NCBI RefSeq assembly: GCF_035653575.1 | Contig: NZ_DASRBQ010000137.1 | Coordinates: forward strand, 25,760-89,759 | Reading direction: 5' to 3' | Origin: Actinocrinis sp035653575 | GTDB taxonomy: Bacteria > Actinomycetota > Actinomycetes > Streptomycetales > Catenulisporaceae | DNA: 64,000 nt | Shown: positions 8,103-17,815 of the stretch, one piece after another | Numbering within the stretch: position 1 is the first letter of the stretch | Layout: the number at the start of each line of letters is the position of its first letter | Position numbers and translations under genes: made by a program | The notes under the pieces: generated by a model | What the model saw: the letters and a program-made list of their open reading frames with translations, nothing else | What the model was told of the DNA's origin: nothing | The model's database searches: none

Positions 8103-9446
8103 CTAAGCGGCCCAGCGGCGCAGGGCGTCGAGTAGACGGTCGTGAGCCCGGCTCGCCGCGCCCCGCGCCGTGGCGAGCTGGATCGAGCGCTGCAGCGCGG
8201 GCTTGGGCACGTCTCGCAGAGTACTGTCGAGCAGCGCCAGGGACAGCGCCTCGAACGGGCCGCGCAAATCCGCCGAGTCCTCGGACTTCTCGCAGGTTTC
8301 TTCGAGCACTGCGAGCGCCTCCAGCGCGGCGGCGTCGTCGCTCGGCGCGCGCAGCTCGAAGGCGTCGGTGTCCGTACAGTCTCCGGGCACCACAGAGGCC
8401 GCCTCGAAGGCGTTGATGAGGGGACTGAGACACCCGGCCGTGCGCGGATCGTAGAGGCCCGGGAAGGCCTCCGGCTCGTATCCGCTTTCGTACCCTGCGA
8501 TGTAAATCGGCGAGCTGGAGCGGGTTTCCACGATCATGCCGATCGCCAGGTCCAGCAGGTTGACCGGCCAGTCCAGATTGCGCAGTGCGTGCATTCGCAC
8601 CACGCCGCGCCGCGGGCTCAGTCCCGAGGCGAGCAGCAGCTGCGCCGATTCGAGCGCGGATTGCGCGTAGAAGTCGATTTCGGCGCTGTGCAGGCGGATC
8701 ACGCCGGCCTTGCACCAGTTGCGCAGCCGGTCGGCGATGATCGAGTTGTCCACGACGTGCGTGAACCGCGCGGCCGTGATCAGCAGCTGCGACCCCGCGG
8801 CGGCGCGCGCCATGAGCCATTCCGCGATGCGCTTGGATTCGGCGTAAATGTCCGGGGAGTAAGGCCGCAGCGCCTTTCCGGTCGATGCGCACACCACGTG
8901 CTGCACCCCGTGCTCTGCGGCCGCGTCCAGGAGGTTGCGGGTTCCGAAGATGTTCGTGGTCACCGTTCGGTGCACTTCGACCTCGGCGCGGCCCGGTTCC
9001 CGCTGGGCCGCCACGTGGAACACCAAGTCGGGCTTGAGCTCGGCGAAAAGCTCTGATATCGCGGTTCGATCCCGTATGTCCGCTTCGCGATACTCTGCGC
9101 CTGGCGGCAGCCGCCAGGGCTGCACCGTGCCGCGGCTCACGCTCACCAGCCGGCCCGGGCCGAGCGCCGCGAGCTGCTCCATCAGCATCGAACCGATACA
9201 GCCGGTGCCCCCGGTGACCAGCACCGTGCGCCCGACCAGCCATTGCGTCGTCGCGTCCCGCGGCAGGCAGATCCCGCGCTCGCGTATCGCTTGGAAGCGC
9301 TGGTACTCGGCGAGAGCGTCGGGGCGCGCGGCCACGAGGCGTGCGGTCAGCTCCGAGAGCAGCCTCACCTCTGACTGGTCAAGTTTCACCCGCCCCTGCG
9401 GGATCGCCGCGCGCATGCCGTCGAGAATGGATGCGGCGCTTTCCAT
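8103..9446 (-). CDS. NAD-dependent sugar epimerase/dehydratase (extended SDR)
   Basis: A 447-residue protein with an extra N-terminal helical part (~75 residues), then a Rossmann nucleotide site TGGTGCIGS, a VFHVAAQREP segment and the YAESKRIAE catalytic Tyr-x-x-x-Lys. This is the CapD/polysaccharide-biosynthesis type of extended short-chain dehydrogenase acting on nucleotide sugars. The ATG at 9446 is preceded by AAGGGG at good spacing. The frame stays open far upstream to 11033 only as a shadow of the glycosyltransferase. It diverges from the GT2 operon, so it probably supplies or edits its sugar donor. Exact reaction unknown. Confidence 0.8.
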   Translation of the reverse strand: MESAASILDGMRAAIPQGRVKLDQSEVRLLSELTARLVAARPDALAEYQRFQAIRERGICLPRDATTQWLVGRTVLVTGGTGCIGSMLMEQLAALGPGRLVSVSRGTVQPWRLPPGAEYREADIRDRTAISELFAELKPDLVFHVAAQREPGRAEVEVHRTVTTNIFGTRNLLDAAAEHGVQHVVCASTGKALRPYSPDIYAESKRIAEWLMARAAAGSQLLITAARFTHVVDNSIIADRLRNWCKAGVIRLHSAEIDFYAQSALESAQLLLASGLSPRRGVVRMHALRNLDWPVNLLDLAIGMIVETRSSSPIYIAGYESGYEPEAFPGLYDPRTAGCLSPLINAFEAASVVPGDCTDTDAFELRAPSDDAAALEALAVLEETCEKSEDSADLRGPFEALSLALLDSTLRDVPKPALQRSIQLATARGAASRAHDRLLDALRRWAA

Positions 9447-9683
9447 GCGACCCCTTACATACGAGCGGCGGTGCTTGAACCCCGCCGACCGTGGAGGTCG
9501 CCACGCTGCGGCCGGGGTGATTGGGGATTCTATCCACCGGTAGCGCACGAACTTCAAGAGATCCTCATGAAAAGTGGGCTGAAAGTTACCTGTACCGCAC
9601 ACGCTGTTGTGCGGCGCGCGATAGGGGATAGCATTGCCGGGCTCGTGATGGTTCGACCTCTGGTCCAGGAGGGGTGGCTCGAC

Positions 9684-11300
9684 GTGACCGACGTCGTCGA
9701 GGGCGCTCGCATCGAACGGATGCCGCAGCACGCCGCCTCGGCCGGGACCAGCCGGATACCCCGGGTCGGACGCCCTCCGGCGCCCAACCCGTCGCTGCCG
9801 CAGCCCCCTGACGACGTGGAGAAATACTCGTACGTCAAGCGCAGGGCGATGCTGCTGATCTGGGCCTCGGTGATCAGCTTCGGCTTCCTGATCTACAGCC
9901 AGGTGCGGATGATCGAGGTCTCCGCCTGGTTCTGGGCCTACCTGCCCTTCCTGGCCTTCACCATCGCCTATTTCGTGGTCTCCCTCGTGGTCAACGCGGC
10001 CGCCAAGGACTTCGACCTGGCCGCGCACCAAGCCGTCGTCGACAGCTGGCGTCCGGCGGTCTATCCCTCGGTGGACGTGCTGCTGCCGGTGTGCGGCGAG
10101 CCGGTCGAGGTGTTGCGCAACACATGGACCCACGTCGCGTTGATGGCCGCGCATTATCGTGGCGAAGTCAACGTGTACGTACTGGACGATTCGGACAGCC
10201 CGCAGTTGCGCCGCATGGCTCAAGAATTCGGTTATGTATATGCGGGACGCTCTAACCGCGGCTGGTACAAGAAGGCCGGGAACCTGCTCTACGGCTACCG
10301 AATATCGCGCGGCGAATTCATCCTGCTGCTCGACGCCGACTTCGCGCCGCGGCCGGACATGCTGGACGAGACGTTGCCGCACATGCAGGACCCGACCGTC
10401 GGGATCGTGCAGACGCCGCAGTTCTTCCGGGTGCTCGACTCGCAAAACTGGCTGGAGCGCGGTGCGGGAGCGGTGCAGGAGCTCTTCTACCGCTCCGTGC
10501 AGACCTCGCTCTCCCGCTACGACGGCGCCATCTGCGTGGGCACCTGCGCGGTCTACCGGCGCGCCGCCCTCGACGACAACGGCGGCATGACCCTGATCGA
10601 GCACTCCGAGGACGTGCACACCGGATTCGACCTCTACCTGCGCGGCTGGCGGCTGAAGTACCTGCCGATCGCGCTGTCCACCGGCGTGTGCCCGGACAAC
10701 CTGGCCGCCTACGTGAACCAGCAGTACCGCTGGTGCTCCGGGAACATGAGCATGCTCGGCAGCCGCAAGTTCTGGCACGCCAAGCTGCCGTTCCGGGTCC
10801 GGCTGAGCTATTTGTCCGGGTTCTTCTATTACGTGCACACGGCCCTGATGACGTTCGTGCTGCCGATCGTGCCGATCGCGCTGCTGATCGGCCTGCCGCA
10901 GGACTTGCAGATCACGAACCTGATCTACGTGGTGCCCGGCCTCATCTACGCCGGGGTGATCTTCCCGCTGTGGCATCGGGCGCCGTACCGGCTGGAGGCG
11001 TATGCCTGCCGGATGGTCTACGGTTGGGCGCACGTCTTCACGATCTGGGACGTGCTGCGCAACAACCGGATGGGCTGGCAGCCCTCCGGCTCGTCCTCGA
11101 AGAAGCAGGGGCGCAACAAGCGGTTCTGGATCGGGATGATCGGCTGGACCGCGGTCACCGCCGCCGTGTGGGTCGGCCTGTGCCTGTGGCGGATGTACAC
11201 GATGGATCCGTTCAACTTCATGGTGCTCCTCGCCTCAGGGCTCTTCTACGCGGCCACCGCCGCACGCGTGCTGGCCCGACCGAATCCCGCCGCGGCATGA
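9684..11300 (+). CDS. Processive GT2 glycosyltransferase, cellulose-synthase-like
   Basis: A 538-residue membrane glycosyltransferase with the complete BcsA/CslA signature. It has VYVLDDSDSP (about D168/D169), LLLDADFAPRP (D217/D219), the TED-equivalent HSEDVHTG (D310) and the product-binding QQYRW (346-350). Two hydrophobic helices precede the catalytic domain and several follow it. Such enzymes polymerise UDP- or GDP-sugars and push the chain through the membrane. I see no PilZ domain, so c-di-GMP control of the BcsA type is not expected. The GTG at 9684 follows AGGAGGGG. The next start overlaps its stop (ATGA). The sugar is unknown; the GH26 partner suggests a mannan-type polymer. Confidence 0.88.
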   Translation: MTDVVEGARIERMPQHAASAGTSRIPRVGRPPAPNPSLPQPPDDVEKYSYVKRRAMLLIWASVISFGFLIYSQVRMIEVSAWFWAYLPFLAFTIAYFVVSLVVNAAAKDFDLAAHQAVVDSWRPAVYPSVDVLLPVCGEPVEVLRNTWTHVALMAAHYRGEVNVYVLDDSDSPQLRRMAQEFGYVYAGRSNRGWYKKAGNLLYGYRISRGEFILLLDADFAPRPDMLDETLPHMQDPTVGIVQTPQFFRVLDSQNWLERGAGAVQELFYRSVQTSLSRYDGAICVGTCAVYRRAALDDNGGMTLIEHSEDVHTGFDLYLRGWRLKYLPIALSTGVCPDNLAAYVNQQYRWCSGNMSMLGSRKFWHAKLPFRVRLSYLSGFFYYVHTALMTFVLPIVPIALLIGLPQDLQITNLIYVVPGLIYAGVIFPLWHRAPYRLEAYACRMVYGWAHVFTIWDVLRNNRMGWQPSGSSSKKQGRNKRFWIGMIGWTAVTAAVWVGLCLWRMYTMDPFNFMVLLASGLFYAATAARVLARPNPAAA

Positions 11301-12331
11301 TCCGCCGGCGCCGGGTCCCGGTCCCGCTGCTCGCGCTGTGCCTCGCCGTGGGCTTGAGTTCCGGCTGCTCGGTGGTGCGCGACGCCGCGACGTGGAAGAT
11401 GACCCCGTCCGCGGGCCCCGCCGCGGCAGGCGCGAGCGCGGGAACCTCCGCCGCGCCGAACCTGACCCAGCCCGCGTTCGACGTCAAGCCGCTGATCAAG
11501 CCGGCGCACAAGTACATCGGCCTCGAGATGCCGGGCGCGCCCTCGTCGATCGCCCCGGCCGAGCAGTTCGCCTCCTGGGTGGGCAAGAAGCCGAACCTGC
11601 TCGGCGCGTACGTCGGCTGGAACACCGGCCTGGACACCCAGGCGGTCAAGAACGCGTGGGCGTACGGCGCGCTCTACTTCCAGGTCTGGGAGCCGTTCGG
11701 GGTCACCATGCAGCAGATCGCGGCGGGCGCCTCAGACGACTACGTCAGCCGGTTCGCCGCCTCGGTGCGCTCGCTGAACCTGCCGATCGCGCTGAGCTTC
11801 GGGCACGAGATGAACGGCGACTGGTACCCCTGGGGCACCAAGCAGACCGCCCCCGCCGACTTCGTGGCTGCCTGGCGACACGTGCACGACCTGTTCACCA
11901 AGGTCGGCGCGACCAACGTCATCTGGATCTGGGACCCCAACGACATCTATCCGGTGCCCAACATCCAACTACAGCCGCTCTACCCGGGAGACCAGTACGT
12001 GGACTGGATCGGCGTGACCGGATACTGGACGGTCAACGGCCCGCACACCTATTCCTCGCTGTTCCTGCCGACGCTGCTGGACATCCGCAAGTTCACCGCC
12101 AAGCCGTTCATCATCGCCGAGACCGGCGTCCAGGCCGGGTCCAACCAGGTCGCCTCAGTCAACGCCTTGTTCAACGCCGTGGCCACGCACGACGACATAC
12201 TCGGCTTCGTCTGGTACGACTACAACCGCCAGGGCGACTGGCGGCTGGAGAACCGGCCCACGGTGCAGGCCGCGTTCAGATCGGACGTGGCGGCCAGCGA
12301 ATTCGGCTTCAACGTGGGCGCCGCCCGATGA
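11297..12331 (+). CDS. GH26-family glycoside hydrolase lipoprotein (beta-mannanase-like)
   Basis: A 344-residue exported protein. A basic start and hydrophobic segment end in a lipobox LSSGC, so it is probably anchored on the outer face of the membrane. A Ser/Ala-rich spacer follows. The catalytic domain has the clan GH-A pair expected of GH26: LSFGHEMNGDWYPWG (acid/base about E171) and FIIAETGVQ (nucleophile about E275), 104 residues apart. GH26 enzymes usually cleave beta-1,4-mannan. It is coupled by ATGA overlaps to the GT2 upstream and the membrane transferase downstream. That resembles cellulose synthase operons, which carry their own endoglucanase to trim or release the polymer. Specificity is inferred. 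Confidence 0.82.
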   Translation: MIRRRRVPVPLLALCLAVGLSSGCSVVRDAATWKMTPSAGPAAAGASAGTSAAPNLTQPAFDVKPLIKPAHKYIGLEMPGAPSSIAPAEQFASWVGKKPNLLGAYVGWNTGLDTQAVKNAWAYGALYFQVWEPFGVTMQQIAAGASDDYVSRFAASVRSLNLPIALSFGHEMNGDWYPWGTKQTAPADFVAAWRHVHDLFTKVGATNVIWIWDPNDIYPVPNIQLQPLYPGDQYVDWIGVTGYWTVNGPHTYSSLFLPTLLDIRKFTAKPFIIAETGVQAGSNQVASVNALFNAVATHDDILGFVWYDYNRQGDWRLENRPTVQAAFRSDVAASEFGFNVGAAR

Positions 12332-14496
12332 GCAGCACGATGAACGATGGCGGCCGCACGCCGGGCACCGACCGGCAGGAGCCAGGTACGCCGGATCGGA
12401 CCGCGCAGGAGCGCCGCGACCTGCTATACGAGCTGTTCCAGTCACACAAAACGCTGGATCGGCTCAGCGAGCGCACGCCGGAATCCGCCGAAGCAGGGTT
12501 CGAAGAGCTGGACGGGGAACCCGAGTTCACGGTCGTCTATCCGACCGGCGGGGTCCGGATACCCGGACAGGTCGTCCCGGACGCCGCCACTCCGCCCGAC
12601 CTGCTGATCGCCCCGGACGCGATGGCGGTGCTGTCCGAACCCGTCGCACCGCCCCGATCGAACGCCCCGGACGCGCCCCCGGCCGAGGCTGAGGAATCGG
12701 ACACACTGCCGGTGGCGCTGCCCCGACAGGCTCCGCCTCCAGACCAGGCGCCGCAGCCTCTGCCGACCGAGCCCGACTCTCCCGGCGCACAGCAGGCCCC
12801 TTCGGTCAACAGGCCCGCGCCCAAGCGGTTCGGGGACAAGGTCTCCTGGCGCGACACGGTCCCGTTCGAGGAGACCGGCATCCTGATCCGCCCGGCCGAC
12901 TGGTCGACGGACCGGATCGAGACCGCGCTGATCAACGTCGGCGCACTGCGCGAGGCCGAGCGCAAGGCGGACGCCTCGCTGGCGGGCAAGCGCCGCACCG
13001 GCCTCTCCCGGCTGATCCCGACGCCGCGCCGCGGACTGCTGCTCGCCATCCTCTTCGTCCAGGCCTTCCTCTCGCTGCGCAACAACAACACGGCGTTCGA
13101 AGACGAGGCGCTGTACCTCTACTCGGGTCACCTCGAACTCGCGCATCTGCTCAACGGCCAGCCCATCGACAACTTCGCCGCCTACTTCTCCGGCGCCCCG
13201 GTGCTCTACCCGATCGTCGGAGCGATCGCCGACCAGATCGGCGGGGTGTTCGCGGCCCGCCTGCTCAGCCTGGCGTTCATGCTCGGCGCTACCTGCCTGG
13301 TCTACCTGACCGGGCGTCGGCTGTTCGGCGTGCGCTCGGCGCTGTGCGGCGCGGGGCTGTTCGGCACCACGGCCTCTGCCATCTTCATGGGCGGGTTCGC
13401 CACCTATGACGCGCCCTGCGTCTTCCTGCTCGCGCTGGCGGCGTGGATCGTCGTGCGCGGGGCCTTGTCGAGTTGGCCGTATTACGCGCTGGCTGTGGTG
13501 CCGATGCTGCTCGCGGTCGGCACGAAGTACGCATCGCTGCTGTTCGTACCGACGATCATCGTGCTGTCCTGCATCACGGCCATCCCCTACCACGGTTGGC
13601 GCTGGGCGTTACTGCGTCCGATATCGCTCACCGCCATGATCGGCTCCATGGCGTACGGCGCGTTGAAGCTCGCCGGACCGACGTACGTGCACGGCATCCA
13701 GCAGACCACTACGGCGCGAGCACAAGGCGGCACCTCCACACAGACGCTGCTCACCGAGATCGGCAAGTGGGGCGCCCCGGTCTTCGCCGTGGCGGTGGTC
13801 GGCGGCCTTTACTACATCTTCCGGCACCGACCAGACGTCGACTCCCGGCTCACCCTCGGCAAGTGGGGCCGCGTGGCGCTGGTCGCGCTGATGCTGGGCA
13901 CCGCGCTGCTCGCCCCGGCGAACCAGTTGCGCATCCACACCGACGTCGCGCTCCAGAAGCACATCGGCTTCGGCCTGATGTTCGCCGCGCCGCTGGCCGG
14001 CTACGGCCTCGTACGGATGGTCGGCGGCCACTTCGGCCGGCTGCAACTGGGCATCGGCGCCGCGGTGGTGGCCTTCGCTTTCGGCATGTCGCAATCGCAC
14101 ATCATGTTCCGCGGCTGGCCGGACGCGACCCGCCTCGTGGCCACGATCAAGCAGTACCAGAAGCCGGGCGCGCACTACCTGGTGGAGATCGACGAGGTGC
14201 CGATCTACTACCTGCGCGGCGACACCGACGCCGAGCCCTCCCAGTTCACCTCGACCTTCGCCTTCCTCTACCTCGACTGGCAGGGCCAGTGGCTGACCGG
14301 GGACATCGCGTACCAGACGGCGGTCGAACAGGGCTACTTCCAGGTCGTCGCGATTGACGGCACCACCACGCCCGAGGTCGACCAGGCGATCCTCAAGGGC
14401 CTGCACTCGCCGATCAGCCCCTATCGAATAGTGTCTGAATACAACGTGCAGACCTCATACGGGCCGACTACCTATCAGGTATGGGTGAAGAAGTAG
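12328..14496 (+). CDS. Polytopic GT39/ArnT-like glycosyltransferase with long cytoplasmic N-terminus
   Basis: A 722-residue protein. The first ~230 residues are hydrophilic and Pro/Glu-rich, followed by about ten membrane helices. The first external loop has NNNTAFEDEALYLYSGH, the acidic pair typical of GT-C enzymes of the PMT/ArnT family that use polyprenyl-phosphate sugars. The C-terminal domain is predicted external. Its start overlaps the GH26 stop (ATGA). In this context it probably adds a sugar or lipid-linked residue to the polymer or its anchor, an inference from family and neighbours only. The long N-terminal extension is unusual and may be regulatory. Confidence 0.75.
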   Translation: MSSTMNDGGRTPGTDRQEPGTPDRTAQERRDLLYELFQSHKTLDRLSERTPESAEAGFEELDGEPEFTVVYPTGGVRIPGQVVPDAATPPDLLIAPDAMAVLSEPVAPPRSNAPDAPPAEAEESDTLPVALPRQAPPPDQAPQPLPTEPDSPGAQQAPSVNRPAPKRFGDKVSWRDTVPFEETGILIRPADWSTDRIETALINVGALREAERKADASLAGKRRTGLSRLIPTPRRGLLLAILFVQAFLSLRNNNTAFEDEALYLYSGHLELAHLLNGQPIDNFAAYFSGAPVLYPIVGAIADQIGGVFAARLLSLAFMLGATCLVYLTGRRLFGVRSALCGAGLFGTTASAIFMGGFATYDAPCVFLLALAAWIVVRGALSSWPYYALAVVPMLLAVGTKYASLLFVPTIIVLSCITAIPYHGWRWALLRPISLTAMIGSMAYGALKLAGPTYVHGIQQTTTARAQGGTSTQTLLTEIGKWGAPVFAVAVVGGLYYIFRHRPDVDSRLTLGKWGRVALVALMLGTALLAPANQLRIHTDVALQKHIGFGLMFAAPLAGYGLVRMVGGHFGRLQLGIGAAVVAFAFGMSQSHIMFRGWPDATRLVATIKQYQKPGAHYLVEIDEVPIYYLRGDTDAEPSQFTSTFAFLYLDWQGQWLTGDIAYQTAVEQGYFQVVAIDGTTTPEVDQAILKGLHSPISPYRIVSEYNVQTSYGPTTYQVWVKK

Positions 14497-15191
14497 TGAC
14501 GCAGACGCCGCCGAGTCCGGCAGGCAGCGGCAGGCGAGCACATCCGTGGTTCGCCAAGTACTACTCGCGGGTCTCGGTGGCGATGGACCGCGGCGGCCTG
14601 GCGCAGTACCGCAGGCGGCTGCTGGAAGGGCTCAGCGGCGAGGTCGCCGAGATCGGCCCGGGCAACGGCCTGAACTTCCGGCACTATCCGGTCGAGGTGA
14701 CCCGGCTCGTCGCGGTAGAGCCGGAGCCGACCCTGCGGGCGAAGGCGCGGCAGGCCGCGGACGAGGTCGCGCGGAGCACTGGGTCATCAGGGAACATCAA
14801 GATCGAGGTGATCGGCGGCGTGGCCGAGCGGATGCCGCTCGCCGACGCCTCCTGCGACGCCGTGGTCGTCTCGCTCGTGCTGTGCTCCGTGCCGGATCAG
14901 CAGGCTGCTCTCGACGAGGTCCGCCGGGTTCTGCGCCCGGGCGGGGAGTTCCGCTTCATGGAGCACGTGCGCTCGCAGGGCCGCGCGGCGGCGTGGGGGC
15001 AGCGTGTGCTCGACGCGACGGTCTGGCCGTTGCTCGGCGCCGGCTGCCACTGCTCGCGGGAAACCGGCGCGGCAGTCTCGGCCGCCGGATTCGAGATCAG
15101 CGCGCTGAGCCGGTTCCGCTTCCCGCCGCGGCTCTACTTGCCGGATCCGACCGCGTCGCACGTGCTCGGCCTCGCACGCAAGCCGGCGTAG
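14496..15191 (+). CDS. Class I SAM-dependent methyltransferase
   Basis: About 231 residues with the methyltransferase motifs VAEIGPGNGLN (SAM-binding motif I), VAVEPEP (motif II acid) and DAVVVSLVLCSVPDQ, then VLRPGGEFRFMEHV. This is the UbiE/Methyltransf_11 type. The GTG at 14496 shares one base with the stop of the GT39-like gene; an ATG at 14481 inside that gene is the alternative. As the last gene of the polysaccharide operon it may methylate the glycan or its lipid carrier. The similar human METTL7-type sequences act on small substrates, so the target is open. Confidence 0.75.
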   Translation: MTQTPPSPAGSGRRAHPWFAKYYSRVSVAMDRGGLAQYRRRLLEGLSGEVAEIGPGNGLNFRHYPVEVTRLVAVEPEPTLRAKARQAADEVARSTGSSGNIKIEVIGGVAERMPLADASCDAVVVSLVLCSVPDQQAALDEVRRVLRPGGEFRFMEHVRSQGRAAAWGQRVLDATVWPLLGAGCHCSRETGAAVSAAGFEISALSRFRFPPRLYLPDPTASHVLGLARKPA

Positions 15192-15260
15192 CAGCAGGCT
15201 CGGCGCGCACGGCTCTGCTCAGTCAGGAGAACGCACCGCCCGCTCAGGAGAACGGCCCGC

Positions 15261-16379
15261 TCAGGAGAACGGCACCGCCGCGCACGGCGGCGCCCAGTGC
15301 GTATAAGCGGGCACCCAGTTCGTCGCGATCGCATCCACCCCGATCCCGCGCAGGCGTACCCATTGCGAGGAGAACGGCGGCGTCCACACCCAAACGGCCA
15401 ATCCAGCCGCGCGCCACGCAACGACTTGCGCACGAGTGATCCGCGCGAAGTCGATATACAGAATCCGCGCACCTGTCGCGGTGATCGACGACGCTGACGG
15501 GTTACCCGACTCCTGAATGTATGCCGTCATCACGTCCGGCGCGGCTGCGGAGAACGCGCTGACGTCGTCGGCCTCCCAGCCGCCGACCACCACCCGGTTA
15601 GCGTATCCGGACGCTGAGATGACCGCGGCCAGCGCGTTGATCGATGCCTGGCCCGCCCCTCCGGCCGCGAAGGGGTCGGCCTCCATCTGCAGCACTATCG
15701 GCCGGCCGGTGCGCTTCACCGCGGCGAGCAGCTGCGCGAGCGTCTGCGGGTGCTGATTGTGCGGCAGCCGGTGCTTGCCGTCGTTGGACTTCAGGCCGAG
15801 CGCGGTGAACTGGGCGGCGGTGACCGAAAGCACCGGGCCGGTGCCGGTCGTGGTGCGGTCGAGCGACGCGTCATGGATGGCGACCGGCACGTTGTCCTTG
15901 GTCCACCGCACGTCCGCGTTGAGCATCGAGGCGCCCTGCGCGGCGGCGGCCAATTCAGCGGTGGAGGTGTTCTCCGGCAGCGGCGCGTTGATGCCGCCCT
16001 CGCCACGGTGCGCTATCACCGGGGGCGCCGCGCAAGGGTCGTCGAGATGGTCCCACGGGCGCGGCCAGTTCTTGGGCCCGCGCAGCGTCGGCGAGGGGCT
16101 CGGCGGCCCGATGTGGACGATCACACTGCCGCCCGTGTGGCCGACCCCGTGAGCAACCTGCTGCGGGTCGGCCGGTGCGGTGGTGACCGAGCAGGCGGCC
16201 GACGCGCAGAGCGCCCCCGCGCTCAGCACCACCGCCAGTAGCCGGACCGGGCTGTGCCGATTCGAGGCGCCTCGATTCAAGACGCCCCGATTCAACGCAC
16301 CCCAGGTCAACGCGCTCCGATGCGGTCGGTGCCGAGTCGGCCCGTGCCGGCTTATCCGTGTGACCGCCAAGCCGCGCAT
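15261..16379 (-). CDS. Glycerophosphodiester phosphodiesterase-like lipoprotein
   Basis: A 372-residue exported protein. A basic N-terminus of ~45 residues contains a short NRG repeat and leads to a hydrophobic segment ending CASAACS (lipobox-like). The catalytic TIM barrel begins with VIAHRGEGGINAPLPENT, the HRG...PEN motif of GDPD enzymes. DVRWTKDNVPVAIHDASLDRTT gives the metal and second-His motifs, with an ExD-type pair altered to NADVRW. C-terminal VWVWTPP fits the family end. It would hydrolyse glycerophosphodiesters such as lipid headgroups or teichoic-acid fragments outside the cell. The gene converges on the methyltransferase gene. Confidence 0.78.
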   Translation of the reverse strand: MRGLAVTRISRHGPTRHRPHRSALTWGALNRGVLNRGASNRHSPVRLLAVVLSAGALCASAACSVTTAPADPQQVAHGVGHTGGSVIVHIGPPSPSPTLRGPKNWPRPWDHLDDPCAAPPVIAHRGEGGINAPLPENTSTAELAAAAQGASMLNADVRWTKDNVPVAIHDASLDRTTTGTGPVLSVTAAQFTALGLKSNDGKHRLPHNQHPQTLAQLLAAVKRTGRPIVLQMEADPFAAGGAGQASINALAAVISASGYANRVVVGGWEADDVSAFSAAAPDVMTAYIQESGNPSASSITATGARILYIDFARITRAQVVAWRAAGLAVWVWTPPFSSQWVRLRGIGVDAIATNWVPAYTHWAPPCAAVPFS

Positions 16380-16588
16380 ACACCCCTCATTTCGCCGGCC
16401 CCCGAACCCGATCCACCCGTATGCGTTCGGTCGCGACTAAGGACGCTTCAACCCGCCTTCGCGTTGCAGCGAACTTTAAGGTTCGCGGAGATTTTCGGCC
16501 TTCGGGTGCCATCAAGAGGGAAGTATCACCCGATTCGGCAGCCAATGCCCGGCAACGGGAGCAACTCGGTGCGGCCGGTGATGGAATC

Positions 16589-17815
16589 ATGGATGACATG
16601 TCGCGCTTCGGTGAGGGCCTCGCGGTGGACACGGACGTAGAGCGCGCCGCGCGGCGCGCCACCTACGGCGCGCTCTCCACCGTGGAAGGCGCGCCCGACC
16701 TGGTCACCGTGTTCGCCGGGGTGACGGATCCGGACGACGCCGACCGGGTCGCCGCCACGGTGCACGCCATGGTCGCCGCCACCGGCAACGAACGCTGCGT
16801 CGTCGTCGGGGCGCTGACCCCCGGCGTCATGGGCGACGCCCGCGCGGTCGGACCGCTGCTCGGCGGCGAGCCCGCGGTGGCCGTGTGGGCGGGCCGGCTG
16901 CCCGGGGTGCGCGTGCGGCCCTTCCACCTTCGCGCGACCCGCGAGGCCGACTCGATCGCCGTCGGCGGACTGCCCGAACCGTGGCCGGACGACCGGGTCG
17001 TGCTGGTGCTGGCCGATCCGCACAGCTTCCCCGCGGACGGCTTCGTCGAGCGCTCCAACGAGGCGCTGCCCGGCCTGCCGTTCGTCGGCGGACTGGTGCC
17101 GGGACTGGCCGGACGCGGCTCCGCCCGGTTGATCCGCGGCTCGGCCACCTATGACGAGGGCGCGGTCGGCGTGATGCTCGGCGGTCCCGTGGAGGCGGCC
17201 ATAGCGGTCAGCCAGGGCTGCCGTCCGATCGGCCCGACGATGACCGTCACCGCGGCTGAGGGCAACATGCTGCTCGGCCTGGCCGGGAAACCCGCGCTGG
17301 ACAAGCTGCGCGAGATCCTCGACGAACTCGACGAGCGCGAGCGCCACGCCGTCTCGACCGGCCTGCACCTCGGCCTCGCCATGGACGAGTACGCGGACCA
17401 GCACGAGAGCGGCGACTTCCTGATCCGCGGCGTGCTCGGCACCGATCCGGAGCGTGGCGGCGTCGCGGTCGGCGACGTGATCAGTGTGGGCCGTACCGTG
17501 CGCTTCCAACTGCGTGACGCGGCCAGCGCCGGCCGGGAGCTGGACACGGTACTGACCGCCTGTCGCGACCGGCCCGGCTACGCCACGATCGGCGGCGCGC
17601 TCGTCGTGTCCTGCAACGGCCGGGCCGGAGACCTGTTCCCACAGCCGCTCGGCGCAGGACACGACATTCTCGCGGTGCGCGCGGGGCTCGGCACGAACGC
17701 CGTCTCCGGATTCTTCGGCGCCGGCGAGATCGGGCCGGTCGGCGGGCGAAACCACCTGCACGGCTACACCGCCTCCGTGCTCGCCTTCGCGGATCCGGAC
17801 GCGAAGATCGTCTAA
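16589..17815 (+). CDS. FIST N / FIST C domain protein
   Basis: A 408-residue soluble protein. An N-terminal FIST domain (PFVGGLVPGLAGRGSARLIRG, then GAVGVMLGGPVEAAIAVSQGCRPIG) is followed by a FIST_C domain with VSCNGRAGDLF and AVSGFFGAGEIGPVGG. FIST domains occur in signal-transduction proteins and are thought to bind small ligands; here there is no fused output domain. The ATG at 16589 is chosen because the upstream in-frame residues read like non-coding sequence. The 209 bases before it hold no gene. Role unknown. Confidence 0.8.
   Translation: MDDMSRFGEGLAVDTDVERAARRATYGALSTVEGAPDLVTVFAGVTDPDDADRVAATVHAMVAATGNERCVVVGALTPGVMGDARAVGPLLGGEPAVAVWAGRLPGVRVRPFHLRATREADSIAVGGLPEPWPDDRVVLVLADPHSFPADGFVERSNEALPGLPFVGGLVPGLAGRGSARLIRGSATYDEGAVGVMLGGPVEAAIAVSQGCRPIGPTMTVTAAEGNMLLGLAGKPALDKLREILDELDERERHAVSTGLHLGLAMDEYADQHESGDFLIRGVLGTDPERGGVAVGDVISVGRTVRFQLRDAASAGRELDTVLTACRDRPGYATIGGALVVSCNGRAGDLFPQPLGAGHDILAVRAGLGTNAVSGFFGAGEIGPVGGRNHLHGYTASVLAFADPDAKIV

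Noticed and set aside
9447..11033. Open minus-strand frame continuing upstream of the epimerase
   Set aside because: It is antisense to the GT2 gene, has no protein motifs, and the epimerase has its own ATG with a ribosome site at 9446.
11338..12327. Open plus-strand frame leading into the GT39-like gene
   Set aside because: It overlaps the GH26 gene in another frame and is Arg-rich nonsense. The ATG at 12328, overlapping the GH26 stop, is the credible start.
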